From Acidimicrobiales bacterium (GTDB lineage: Bacteria; Actinomycetota; Acidimicrobiia; Acidimicrobiales; Acidimicrobilacustridaceae), in NCBI GenBank assembly GCA_025455885.1, contig JALOLR010000007.1:99222-163221 (forward strand): a DNA stretch of 64,000 bases. Direction: 5' to 3'. The notes under the pieces are model-generated. The model made no database searches. It was not told where the DNA came from and saw only the letters and a list, made by a program, of their open reading frames with translations. Below are positions 42,494 to 50,822 of this stretch, in pieces. The stretch's first letter is position 1, and each line of letters opens with the position of its first letter. A program made the position numbers and the translations under genes.

Positions 42494-42899
42494 ACCCGGC
42501 CGCCCGGCTCGCGGTCTGCTCGACACCTCGGTCGTGATCGACCTGGATGAGATCGAGCCCTCGTCGCTCCCCGTCGAGGTCGCCGTGAGTGCGCTGACGA
42601 TGGCGGAACTGGCGGCCGGCCCTCATGCGGCCGGCGACGCCCAGGAGCGGGCCCGTCGCCAGGACCGGTTGCAGCGGGCGGAGGCGGCCTTCGACCCACT
42701 CCCGTTCGACAGCGACGCCGCCCGGGCCTACGGACGCGTCTACGCGGTCGTCGTCGCGGCCGGGTGCAAGGCGCGTGGTGCTCGCGCGGTCGATCTGCTC
42801 ATTGCCGCCACCGCCTGCGCCGCCGGGTTGCCCCTCTACACCCGCAACGGCGCCGACTTCGAGGCCCTCGGGGACCTCGTCGACGTCGTGGTCGTCTGA
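42486..42899 (+). CDS. vapC: PIN-domain ribonuclease toxin (VapC family)
   Basis: 137-residue PIN-domain nuclease that cleaves RNA when free of antitoxin. Acidic active-site residues are all visible: Asp13 (LLDTSVVID), Glu41 (MAELAAG), Asp103 (ARAVDLLIAATA) and Asp124 (NGADFEAL). The GTG start lies 8 bp inside the antitoxin gene. The pair is inserted between two amidohydrolase genes, with codon use like its neighbours, so it is not obviously recent. Confidence 0.9.
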   Translation: MAEPGRPARGLLDTSVVIDLDEIEPSSLPVEVAVSALTMAELAAGPHAAGDAQERARRQDRLQRAEAAFDPLPFDSDAARAYGRVYAVVVAAGCKARGARAVDLLIAATACAAGLPLYTRNGADFEALGDLVDVVVV

Positions 42900-42994
42900 T
42901 CGGGACCACGGTCAGCGGGTCTCCCCGTCGCCCGCCGGGCCTCGCTGAGTGCGTGGCGTCTAACGTCGGGGGGACAGCACGCGGAGGGGGAACC

Positions 42995-44287
42995 ATGCGA
43001 GCGGAAGATCTGATCCTGGTCAGCGTCGACGACCACATCTGTGAGCCGGCGGACATGTTCGAGGGCCACGTGCCGGCGAAGTACCGCGAGCACGTGCCGG
43101 TGGTGCGCGACGAGAAGGGCGGCGACGTCCAGCAGTGGTACTACGGCGACATCCGGGGACGGAACCTCGGGTTGAACGCGGTGGCCGGCAAGCCACCCGA
43201 GCTCTACAACGTCGACGCCCTGCGCTACGACTCGATGCGTCCCGGTTGCTACGACGTGCACGAGCGGGTGCGCGACATGAACGCCGGCGGCCAGCTCGCC
43301 GGGATGAACTTCCCCAACTGGACCGGATTCGCCGGCCAGGTGCTGAACCAGGGGCCCGACGCCGACGTCAACGAGGTCATGGTGCGGGCCTACAACGACT
43401 GGCACCTCGACACCTGGTGCGCGACCTACCCCGACCGCTTCATCCCCCTCGGCATCGTGCCGTGGTTCGACGTCGAACGCGCCGCCGCCGAGGTCGAGCG
43501 TCTCGCCGGCAAGGGCTGCCACGCCATCACCTTCCCGGAGAACCCCGAACCGTGGGGCTTCCCGTCGTTGCACACCGACCACTGGGACCGGCTGTTCGCC
43601 ACCTGCCAGGACCTCGGCACGGTGATCTGCCTGCACATCGGCTCGTCGGGCAAGAGCGCCTTCACCTCCCACGACGCCCCGCCCAGCGTGGCGATGACCC
43701 TCTCCGGGGTGGGCTCGGCCTACGCCGCCGGCGACCTGGTGTGGGGCAACTGGTGGGAGCGGTTCCCCCGGCTGCGCTTCGCGCTCTCGGAGGGCGACAT
43801 CGGGTGGCTGCCCCACTTCCTCCAGCGCGCCGACCACGTCTACCGCCGTCACCAGGGGTGGACGAAGGCCCGCATGCCCGAGGGGACGCTTCCCTCGGAG
43901 GCGTTCCTCGAACGGGTCTACGTGTGCTTCATCCAGGACCCGGTGGGCGCCGAGCTGCTGGGCCACCTCGACGAGGACATGGTGTGCTGGGAGTCGGACT
44001 ACCCGCACTCCGACTCGACGTGGCCCAACGCCCCCGAGGCGCTCATGGAGACGGTCGCCGCGGGGCTCACCGACGCCCAGGCCGACAAGGTCTTCCACCT
44101 CAACGCCATGCGGGCCTTCCGGTTCGACCCGTTCGCCACCCGACCCCGCGAGAGCTGCACCGTGGCGGCGCTGCGGGCCGAGTCGCCCGACGTCGACACG
44201 GTCACCCGGGTCGGTCGGCTGGCCGACGAGCGCGACCTCGCCACCTGGCAGAGCTACGCCCCGCCGGCTCCCGCCCGCGTCGGCTGA
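42995..44287 (+). CDS. amidohydrolase-2 family metal-dependent hydrolase (paralogue 3)
   Basis: 430 residues. SVDDHICEP is at 10-18, RPGCYDVHERVRDMNAGG follows, CLHIGSSG and LSEGDIGW lie mid-protein, and ESDYPHSDSTWP is at the C-terminal metal site. The tail beyond the barrel (about 375-430) is shared with paralogue 4. SD GGAGGGGG precedes the ATG, and TAACGT (42961-42966) is a likely -10. An aldolase-type gene follows 19 bp later on the same strand, so they are probably co-transcribed. Confidence 0.87.
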   Translation: MRAEDLILVSVDDHICEPADMFEGHVPAKYREHVPVVRDEKGGDVQQWYYGDIRGRNLGLNAVAGKPPELYNVDALRYDSMRPGCYDVHERVRDMNAGGQLAGMNFPNWTGFAGQVLNQGPDADVNEVMVRAYNDWHLDTWCATYPDRFIPLGIVPWFDVERAAAEVERLAGKGCHAITFPENPEPWGFPSLHTDHWDRLFATCQDLGTVICLHIGSSGKSAFTSHDAPPSVAMTLSGVGSAYAAGDLVWGNWWERFPRLRFALSEGDIGWLPHFLQRADHVYRRHQGWTKARMPEGTLPSEAFLERVYVCFIQDPVGAELLGHLDEDMVCWESDYPHSDSTWPNAPEALMETVAAGLTDAQADKVFHLNAMRAFRFDPFATRPRESCTVAALRAESPDVDTVTRVGRLADERDLATWQSYAPPAPARVG

Positions 44288-44306
44288 CCGCCGGGTCCGA
44301 CGCACC

Positions 44307-45050
44307 ATGGCCTTCAGCCCCACCGCCGAGAAGCTGCTCCCCGACCTCACGCCGCGCGAGGAGCTGGTGCTGCTGGCCCGCACGCTCTGGCGCGAGGGCT
44401 ACGACGACCACCTCGCCGGCCACATCACCATCGCCCAGGACGACGGCACGCTGTTGTGCAACCCGTGGCTGCTCACCTGGGACGAGCTGCGTCCCGAGCA
44501 CGTCATCCGCATCGACCTCGACGGGAACGTCGTCGAAGGCGACTGGCCGGCGCCGCTCGGCATCCCCCTGCACCTCGAGCTGCACCGTCGACGCGACGAC
44601 GTCGGCGTGGCCATGCACTCCCACCCGCTCTACGGGACCGTGTGGGCGGACATGAAGGAGGTGCCCCCGGCGCTCGACCAGAGCTCGAGCCTCGGCGGCG
44701 GTGAGCTCGTCCTGGTCGACGAGTACGAGGGGGCGGTCGACAACGCCGGTGCGGCCGGCGCCGCCGTCGAGGCGATGGGCGGGGCCGACCTGGCGCTGCT
44801 GGCCGGCCACGGCGTGTTCGTGCTCGGGTCCACCGTGCGGGCGGTGCACCAGCGCGCCGTCGCCCTCGAGCAGCGCTGCCAGCGGGCGTGGCACGTCCGC
44901 GCCGCCGGCAGCGAGCTGGTCACCTCGCTGCCCCGGTCGTGGCTCGACCGGATGGCGGTGAGCGACGGCAACGGCTTCCTGGGCTTCTGGGAGGCGATGG
45001 TCCGCGCCGAGCTGCGCGCCGACCCGACGCTGCTCGACGGCCGGAGCTGA
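44307..45050 (+). CDS. class II aldolase/adducin family protein
   Basis: 247 residues of the fuculose-1-phosphate aldolase/RhaD/AraD fold. Metal ligands are visible as AMHSHPLYG and the later AGHGVFVLG. The catalytic Glu position reads DLTPREELVLLARTLWREGYDDHLAGHIT, the usual N-terminal helix and loop. Members are aldolases, epimerases or decarboxylases that use zinc. It follows amidohydrolase paralogue 3 by 19 bp with no strong SD, so translation may depend on reinitiation. Substrate unknown. Confidence 0.85.
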   Translation: MAFSPTAEKLLPDLTPREELVLLARTLWREGYDDHLAGHITIAQDDGTLLCNPWLLTWDELRPEHVIRIDLDGNVVEGDWPAPLGIPLHLELHRRRDDVGVAMHSHPLYGTVWADMKEVPPALDQSSSLGGGELVLVDEYEGAVDNAGAAGAAVEAMGGADLALLAGHGVFVLGSTVRAVHQRAVALEQRCQRAWHVRAAGSELVTSLPRSWLDRMAVSDGNGFLGFWEAMVRAELRADPTLLDGRS

Positions 45051-45068
45051 GCGCCCCGAGGCCGGTGG

Positions 45069-46673
45069 TCAGTCCGGGAGCGAGGCGACGCCCTCGTCGC
45101 GGAGCTGGTACTTGAGGACCTTGTTGCTGGCGTTCATCGGGAGGGCGTCGACGATGCGGACGTGGCGGGGCACCTTGTAGTTGGCCATCTCCTCGCGGCA
45201 CCACGTCACCAGCTCGTCCGGGGTGAGGGCGGCGCCGGGGCGCAGCACGACGAACGCCATGCCCACCTCGCCCATCCGGTGGTCGGGCACGCCGACCACG
45301 GCGACCTGGTTGACGGCCGGGTTGCGCAGGATGGCGCCCTCGATCTCGGCGGGGTAGGCGTTGAACCCGCCCACGATGAACATGTCCTTGATGCGGTCGG
45401 TGATGCGCAGGTTGCCGGCCTCGTCCATGATCCCGATGTCGCCGGTGTGCAACCAGCCGTCGGCGTCGATGGCCTCCGCGGTGGCCTCGGGGTTCTCGAA
45501 GTACCCGGTCATGACCACGTAGCCGCGGACGACCACTTCACCGGCCTGGCCGGCGGCGACCGGGGTGCCGTCCTCGGCGACCACCCGGACCTCGACGTCG
45601 GGGATGGCCCGCCCCGACGTGGCCGAGATGATCTCGGGGTCGTCGTCGTGGCGGCACATGGTGGCGATGCCGTGCGCCTCGGTGAGCCCGTAGCCGGTGA
45701 CGATGGTGCGGAACGTCATCTCCTCGCGCATCCGCCGGATCATCTCCACGGGCACGGCGGCGGCCCCGGTGACCGACAGCCGCAGCGACGAGAGGTCGTA
45801 GCGGTCGAGGTCCGGGTGGTCGAGCATCGTCTGGTAGATCGCGGGCGGCCCGGGGAGCATCGTCACGCGCTCCTCGGCGACGCGCTGCATCACCGCCGGG
45901 ACGTCGAACACGGCGTGGGGGATGATCGTGGCGCCCTTCAGGTAGGAGGCGAGGATGCCGGACTTGAGCCCGAAGGCGTGGAAGAACGGGTTGACGATCA
46001 GGTAGCGGTCGCCCCGCTCGAGGCCGACCACGCTCGCCCAGCTCCAGAACGCCCGCACGCTCGCGCCGTGGCGCAGCATGGCCCCCTTGGGCGCCCCGGT
46101 GGTGCCGGAGGTGAACAGGATGTCGGACAGGTCCTCGGGGTCGATGGCCGCCGCCCGCGCGGCCGCGGCGTCTTCGGCCACGTCGCCGGCCCGGGCCAGG
46201 AAGGACGTCCACCCCACCGTGTCGGGCCGCTCGGGCCCCCGCAGCACGACGACCTCCTCGACGGACGGGACGGCGTCACGCTCACCGAGCAGCGCCACGT
46301 AGTCGGTGTCGAGGAAGTCCGACACCGTGAAGAGCATGCGGGCGCGGGCGGTGTTGAGGATGTAGGCCGCCTCGGGGCCCTTGAAGCGGGTGTTGAGCGG
46401 CACGAGGACGGCCCCGACGCGATGGACGGCGGAGGCGGCGATCGCCCACTCGGCCATGTTGGGCCCCCAGACGGCGACCCGGTCACCGGGCTCGATCCCG
46501 GAGGCGACGAGGGCGCGGGCCGCCTCGTCGACGGCGGCCAGCAGCTCGGTCCAGCTCAGGCGCACGTCGCCCTCCACGAGGGCCTCCTCGGCGCCGAAGG
46601 TGCGGGCGGCCCGCTCGAGGGCGCCGGCCACGGTGGTGGGCAGGTCGTCGGGGATCTCGATCTCGTCGGTCAC
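45069..46673 (-). CDS. acyl-CoA synthetase, FadD3-like (AMP-forming)
   Basis: 534 residues. ATP motif FTSGTTGAPKGAM, YGLTEAHG, GWLHTGDIG and the C-terminal FIVGGFNAYPAEIE are intact, and the final PMNASNKVLKYQLRDE carries the catalytic Lys. The overall pattern resembles FadD3, the ligase for the steroid C/D-ring propionate (HIP). That fits the other side-chain-type enzymes nearby, but no other HIP genes are seen here, so the substrate is inferred. GTG start. Divergent from the ligase at 46807 across 133 bp. Confidence 0.85.
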   Translation of the reverse strand: MTDEIEIPDDLPTTVAGALERAARTFGAEEALVEGDVRLSWTELLAAVDEAARALVASGIEPGDRVAVWGPNMAEWAIAASAVHRVGAVLVPLNTRFKGPEAAYILNTARARMLFTVSDFLDTDYVALLGERDAVPSVEEVVVLRGPERPDTVGWTSFLARAGDVAEDAAAARAAAIDPEDLSDILFTSGTTGAPKGAMLRHGASVRAFWSWASVVGLERGDRYLIVNPFFHAFGLKSGILASYLKGATIIPHAVFDVPAVMQRVAEERVTMLPGPPAIYQTMLDHPDLDRYDLSSLRLSVTGAAAVPVEMIRRMREEMTFRTIVTGYGLTEAHGIATMCRHDDDPEIISATSGRAIPDVEVRVVAEDGTPVAAGQAGEVVVRGYVVMTGYFENPEATAEAIDADGWLHTGDIGIMDEAGNLRITDRIKDMFIVGGFNAYPAEIEGAILRNPAVNQVAVVGVPDHRMGEVGMAFVVLRPGAALTPDELVTWCREEMANYKVPRHVRIVDALPMNASNKVLKYQLRDEGVASLPD

Positions 46674-46746
46674 GTCGGTCAGGCTCCCACGCCCGGGTCG
46701 CGGTGCGGAAACGGATCGGCGCGCCCGCCCGGTCCGGACCCGTCGG

Positions 46747-46760
46747 ATTCAATATACGAT
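46747..46760. promoter_or_regulatory. AT-rich near-palindromic site upstream of the ligase at 46807
   Basis: ATTCAATATACGAT matches the reverse complement of the site at 59129-59142 (ATCGAATATACGAT) at 12 of 14 bases. It lies in the gap between two divergent ligase genes. TACGAT (46755-46760) could be the -10 for the plus-strand gene. Confidence 0.5.
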
Positions 46761-46806
46761 CGAGTCCCGGGTGAGGGCCGCCGGGGCCCGGGAGGGGGAG
46801 GTCGAC

Positions 46807-48438
46807 GTGGGCGACGCCGTGTGGCGCAGCGGGGACCAGACGACCGTGATCGAGCTCCTCGACCGGCGCCTCGACACCGATCCCGACGGCGAGTACCTCG
46901 ACGTGTGCGGGGTGAAGGTCACCGCCGCCGAGGTGCACGACACGGCCTGTCGCCTGGCCAACGCCCTCATCGGGCTGGGCGTGCGGCCCGGGGCCCGGGT
47001 GGCCACCCTCGTCGAGAACTCCGCCGAGGCGATGCTGGCCTGGTGGGGCGCGGTGCGCGCCGGCGCCGTCGCCGTCCCGGTCAACACCGCGTACAAGGGC
47101 GAGTACCTCCGCCACCAGCTCCACGACTCCGGAGCCCGGGTGGTGATCGTCGAGGCCGACCTCGTCGACCGCGTCCAGCGCATCGCCGCCGACCTGCCCG
47201 AGCTCGCCCACGTGGTCGCCATCGCCGATGCCGCCCCCGCCATCCCCTCCCTCGCCGTGCACACGTGGGCCGACCTGCTCGCCGGCGACCCTTCGCCGCC
47301 CTCGGTCGACGTCCGCCCCGCCGACCTCGGCACCTTCATCTACACCGGGGGCACGACCGGCCCGTCGAAGGGCTGCATGCTCAGCCACAACTACCACGAG
47401 GCCCTCGCCCGCCAGATCGGCACCTGCTGGGAGCGCACCGCCGATGACGTGGTGTGGACCCCGCTGCCCCTCTTCCACTTCAACGCCATCACCACCGCGG
47501 TCCTGGGCCCGCTGGTCTTCGGGGGCCGTTCCGCGATCTACAAGCGGTTCTCGGTGTCGAACTTCTGGCCCGAGATGAACCGCACCGGTGCCACGATCAC
47601 GTCCACCCTCGGCACGATGGCCTACCTGCTCGCGCACGACGTCGACCGGCCCGAGATGCCGAGGTCAGGGGCACCGGAGGCGAACACGTCGCTGCGTCTC
47701 ATCGGGGCCGCACCGATGCCCGTCGAGGTCGACGAGGTGATCCGGTCGCGCTTCGGGGTCACCACCTTCAGCGGGGCCTACGGGGTCACCGAGGCCAGCC
47801 TGATCTCCTGGCAGCCGCCGGGCGTGCGCAACAAGCCCAACGCCGCCGGGGTCGTCAACGACGAGTACTTCGACGTGCGGATCTTCGACGACGACGACGA
47901 CGAGGTGCCCCCCGACCACGAAGGGGAGATCGTCATCCGTCCCAAGCGGCCCGAGGTGATGTTCGCCGGCTATTGGGGTCGGCCCGAGGCCACCGTCTCG
48001 ACGAGCCGGAACTGGTGGTACCACACGGGCGACATCGGCCGGATCGACGACGAGGGCTATCTGTTCTTCGTCGACCGCAAGGCCGACTACCTCCGCCGGC
48101 GGGGAGAGAACATCTCCAGCTTCGAGGTCGAGCGCATCCTCATGGGCCACGGCGCCCTCGCCGACGTGGCGGTCCACGCCGTGCCGAGCGATCTCACCGA
48201 GGACGACCTGAAGGTCACGGCCACCCTCGCCGAGGGCCGGCAGGTCACCGAGGAGGAGCTGTTCCGCTGGTGCATCGACCAGCTCCCCTACTTCGCGCTG
48301 CCCCGCTACATCGAGTTCCGCAGCGAGCTGCCCCGCTCGCCGGTCGGTCGGGTGCTCAAGCGCGACCTGCGTGACGAGGCCGTGACCGACGCCACCTGGG
48401 ACGTCGAGGCCAGCGGCATCACCTACGACAAGCGCTGA
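46807..48438 (+). CDS. acyl-CoA synthetase (AMP-forming)
   Basis: 543-residue adenylate-forming ligase. The P-loop appears as YTGGTTGPSKG, with Gly in place of the usual Ser. GAYGVTEASLI and YHTGDIG follow, then the hinge RKADYLRRRGENISSFEVE and terminal Lys in SPVGRVLKRDLR. It resembles the CaiC/FadD17-like ligases. The GTG at 46807 is preceded by GGAGGGGGAG. The shared AT-rich motif lies 47 bp upstream of the start. It converges with the hydratase gene, overlapping by 16 bp. Confidence 0.86.
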   Translation: MGDAVWRSGDQTTVIELLDRRLDTDPDGEYLDVCGVKVTAAEVHDTACRLANALIGLGVRPGARVATLVENSAEAMLAWWGAVRAGAVAVPVNTAYKGEYLRHQLHDSGARVVIVEADLVDRVQRIAADLPELAHVVAIADAAPAIPSLAVHTWADLLAGDPSPPSVDVRPADLGTFIYTGGTTGPSKGCMLSHNYHEALARQIGTCWERTADDVVWTPLPLFHFNAITTAVLGPLVFGGRSAIYKRFSVSNFWPEMNRTGATITSTLGTMAYLLAHDVDRPEMPRSGAPEANTSLRLIGAAPMPVEVDEVIRSRFGVTTFSGAYGVTEASLISWQPPGVRNKPNAAGVVNDEYFDVRIFDDDDDEVPPDHEGEIVIRPKRPEVMFAGYWGRPEATVSTSRNWWYHTGDIGRIDDEGYLFFVDRKADYLRRRGENISSFEVERILMGHGALADVAVHAVPSDLTEDDLKVTATLAEGRQVTEEELFRWCIDQLPYFALPRYIEFRSELPRSPVGRVLKRDLRDEAVTDATWDVEASGITYDKR

Positions 48439-49220
48439 TCCCCGCGCCCGAGGCGATCGCGGAGCGCTCGCACCCCGTCGACGAAGCCGGGACGGTCCAT
48501 CGACCACTGCTGGGCGACCAGCTCGAGCTCGAGGGCCTCGTCGTGGCCGACGGTGAGCGAGGCGTCGAGGGTGGCCCGGGTGCGGGCGACCAGCTCGCGG
48601 TCGCGCCCGGCGGCGCGGCGGGCCAGGCGCACGGCGGTGGCGAGCAGCTCGTCGTCGTCGACGCAGCGCCAGGCCAGGCCCTTGGTCTCGGCGTCGCGGC
48701 CGTCGAGGGTGTCGCCGCACAGGGCGAGGGCGGCCGCCCCCTGTCGACCGATCCGGTCGGTCAGCCGCCGGAGGTGGCCGCCGCCGGGGTGGATGCCCAC
48801 GTCGAGGAACCGCGGGTCGAACCGCGCGTTCGGCGTGGCGATCACCACGTCGCAAGCGAGCGGCAGGTTCACCCCGGCGCCCACGCAGGCGCCGCCGACG
48901 GCCGCCACCGTGACGACCGGCGAGCCGGTCAGCGCGAGGAAGCCGGCGTAGGTGTCGCGCAGCGCGGCGCGGGGAGCCACCAGGTCGTCGATGTCGCCGC
49001 CGGCGCAGAAGACCGGCGGCTCGGCGGTGACGACCAGTGCCCCCACGCCGTCGTCGACGAGCTCGGCGACCGCCGCGGCCAGGTCGAGGGACAGCTCGAT
49101 GCGCAGCGCGTTGCGCCGCTCGGGGTCGGCGAGGGTGACGATCCCCACGTCGCCGTCGACCACCTCGGCGCGCACCAGCGGATGGCCCTCCGGCCGGACG
49201 ATCGGCTCGAAGGTGCTCAT
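48423..49220 (-). CDS. enoyl-CoA hydratase/isomerase family protein
   Basis: 265-residue crotonase-fold protein with oxyanion-hole segments FCAGGDIDDLV and GGACVGAGVNLPLACD. The expected catalytic Glu positions read RFLDVGIHPGGGH, so the canonical pair of glutamates of true hydratases is not present and isomerase or hydrolase activity is possible. Its ATG is 2 bp from one copy of a 49-bp direct repeat. No SD is visible. It lies downstream of amidohydrolase paralogue 4 on the same strand. Confidence 0.82.
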   Translation of the reverse strand: MSTFEPIVRPEGHPLVRAEVVDGDVGIVTLADPERRNALRIELSLDLAAAVAELVDDGVGALVVTAEPPVFCAGGDIDDLVAPRAALRDTYAGFLALTGSPVVTVAAVGGACVGAGVNLPLACDVVIATPNARFDPRFLDVGIHPGGGHLRRLTDRIGRQGAAALALCGDTLDGRDAETKGLAWRCVDDDELLATAVRLARRAAGRDRELVARTRATLDASLTVGHDEALELELVAQQWSMDRPGFVDGVRALRDRLGRGDQRLS

Positions 49221-49222
49221 GG

Positions 49223-49271
49223 GCGACCGAGCCGCGCCGTGTCCCGAGGAGGCGGAGCCGACGAGGGCACC
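49223..49271. repeat. 49-bp direct repeat, copy 1
   Basis: Identical to 49328-49376; the period is 105 bp. It contains CGAGGAGGCGGAGCCGACGAG-type sequence (inner GGC-GGA-GCC can pair). This copy abuts the start codon of the minus-strand hydratase gene. Confidence 0.92.
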
Positions 49272-49327
49272 GTTGGGTGGGGTGCCTCGGCGGGGGCGTG
49301 GTGGTCGGGCGGCGAGGGGAAGCGCCA

Positions 49328-49376
49328 GCGACCGAGCCGCGCCGTGTCCCGAGGAGGCGGAGCCGACGAGGGCACC
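49328..49376. repeat. 49-bp direct repeat, copy 2
   Basis: Exact second copy, 7 bp past the stop of amidohydrolase paralogue 4. The 56-bp spacer between copies shows no further similarity or gene. Confidence 0.92.
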
Positions 49377-49383
49377 ATCAGTA

Positions 49384-50664
49384 CTACGCCGTCGCTCTGG
49401 CGGCGAGCTTGCCGATCTCGATGCCGACCTGCTTCTCGTGTCGGCCCTTGTCGTAGGACTTCTCCGACACGTCGTGGCCCCGGGCGGCGGCCCGCAGCGC
49501 GCCGACGGTGCTCTCGTCGCGGGTGCGACGCGTGAAGGGGTCGAAGTGGTACCAGCGCATGGCGTTGCCGTGGCCGATCTTGTGCAGCTCGGCGTCGGGG
49601 ATGCCGGCGGCCGCCCGGGCCAACTCCTCGGGGGCGAAGGGCCACGACGAGTCGGAGTGCGGGTAGTCGCACTCCCAGGCGATGTTGTCGATGCCGATGT
49701 CGTGGCGCAGCCCGAGGCCGACGGGGTCGGAGATGAAGCAGGTGAGGAAGTGCTCGCGGAACACGTCGCTCGGGAGGCGGTCGCCGAAGTCCTGGCCCGT
49801 CCACAGGTGGTGCATGTCGTACGTGCGGTCGGCCCGGTCGAGGAAGTAGGGGATCCAGCCGATGCCGCCCTCGGAGAGGGCGATCTTCAGGGTGGGGAAC
49901 TTCTTCAGCACCCGTGACCAGAGCAGGTCGGCGGCGGCCTGGCAGATGTTCATCGGTTGGAGGGTGATCATCACGTCGACCGGGGCGTCGGGGGCGGTCA
50001 CGGCCAGCTGGCCGGACGAGCCGAGGTGGATGGACAGCACCACGTCGTGGTCGCACAGCGCTTTCCAGAGCGGGTCCCAGTGGTCGCTGTGGAAGCTCGG
50101 GTACCCGAGCGTCGAGGGGTTCTCGGTGAAGGTGAGGGAGTGGACGCCCTTGGCGGCGAGGCGGCGGACCTCGGCGGCGGCGAGGTCGGGGTCCCACAGC
50201 ACCGGCAGGCCCATGGGCACGAAGCGGTCCGGGTAGGCGCCGCACCACTCGTCGACGTGCCAGTCGTTGTAGGCCCGGACCACGTCGAGGGCCAGGTCCT
50301 TGTCGTCGCAGGCCGCGAACAGCCGGCCGCTGAAGGCGGGGAAGGACGGGAAGTTCATCGAGCCGAGGATCCCACCGGCGTCCATGTCCCTGACGCGCTC
50401 GTGCACGTCCCAGCACCCGGGGCGCATCTCGTCGAAGGCGGTCGGCTCGATGCCGTACTCCTCCTTGGGGCGGCCGGCCACGGCGTTGAGGCCGATGTTG
50501 GGGATGACGGTGCCCTCGAAGGTCCACACGTCGTCGCCGACCTCGGTGCGCACGACCCGGGGGAAGCGGTCCTTCCACCGGGCGGGGGTGTGGTGGTCGA
50601 ACATCGTCGGCGGTTCGACCAGGTGGTCGTCCACGCTGATCAGGATCAGGTCGTCGGCGTGCAT
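49384..50664 (-). CDS. amidohydrolase-2 family metal-dependent hydrolase (paralogue 4)
   Basis: 426 residues with SVDDHLVEP (10-18), RPGCWDVHERVRDMDAGG, SIHLGSSG, LSEGGIGW and ECDYPHSDSSWP. It is closest to paralogue 3 in motif wording and length, including the C-terminal tail with STVGALRAAARG. SD GGGAG precedes the ATG. It is divergent from the periplasmic-binding-protein-fold gene. A near-palindrome CTGAA-6-TTCAG lies between them. Confidence 0.87.
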   Translation of the reverse strand: MHADDLILISVDDHLVEPPTMFDHHTPARWKDRFPRVVRTEVGDDVWTFEGTVIPNIGLNAVAGRPKEEYGIEPTAFDEMRPGCWDVHERVRDMDAGGILGSMNFPSFPAFSGRLFAACDDKDLALDVVRAYNDWHVDEWCGAYPDRFVPMGLPVLWDPDLAAAEVRRLAAKGVHSLTFTENPSTLGYPSFHSDHWDPLWKALCDHDVVLSIHLGSSGQLAVTAPDAPVDVMITLQPMNICQAAADLLWSRVLKKFPTLKIALSEGGIGWIPYFLDRADRTYDMHHLWTGQDFGDRLPSDVFREHFLTCFISDPVGLGLRHDIGIDNIAWECDYPHSDSSWPFAPEELARAAAGIPDAELHKIGHGNAMRWYHFDPFTRRTRDESTVGALRAAARGHDVSEKSYDKGRHEKQVGIEIGKLAARATA

Positions 50665-50700
50665 GTGCGCTCCCTCGCTCCGGGGCGCCCGCCCCGCCCG

Positions 50701-50716
50701 CTGAACCGTACTTCAG
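50701..50716. promoter_or_regulatory. 16-bp inverted repeat, candidate operator
   Basis: CTGAACCGTACTTCAG has 5-bp arms around a 6-bp centre. It lies in the gap between paralogue 4 and the tetR-containing operon, a plausible TetR site. The arms are short enough to arise by chance. Confidence 0.3.
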
Positions 50717-50822
50717 TGGGATGAACGTTGCTCCGACGAGCCGGTTAGGGTGGCGTCGGCGGCGGGATCCCCGTCGTGAGGAGCCGACGTCCGTGGGGGC
50801 GGCGCACGAACCAGGGGGCCCA

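Noticed and set aside
49217..49383. CRISPR-like array from the repeated 49-mers
   Set aside because: Only two copies, no cas genes, and the spacer is not of array type.
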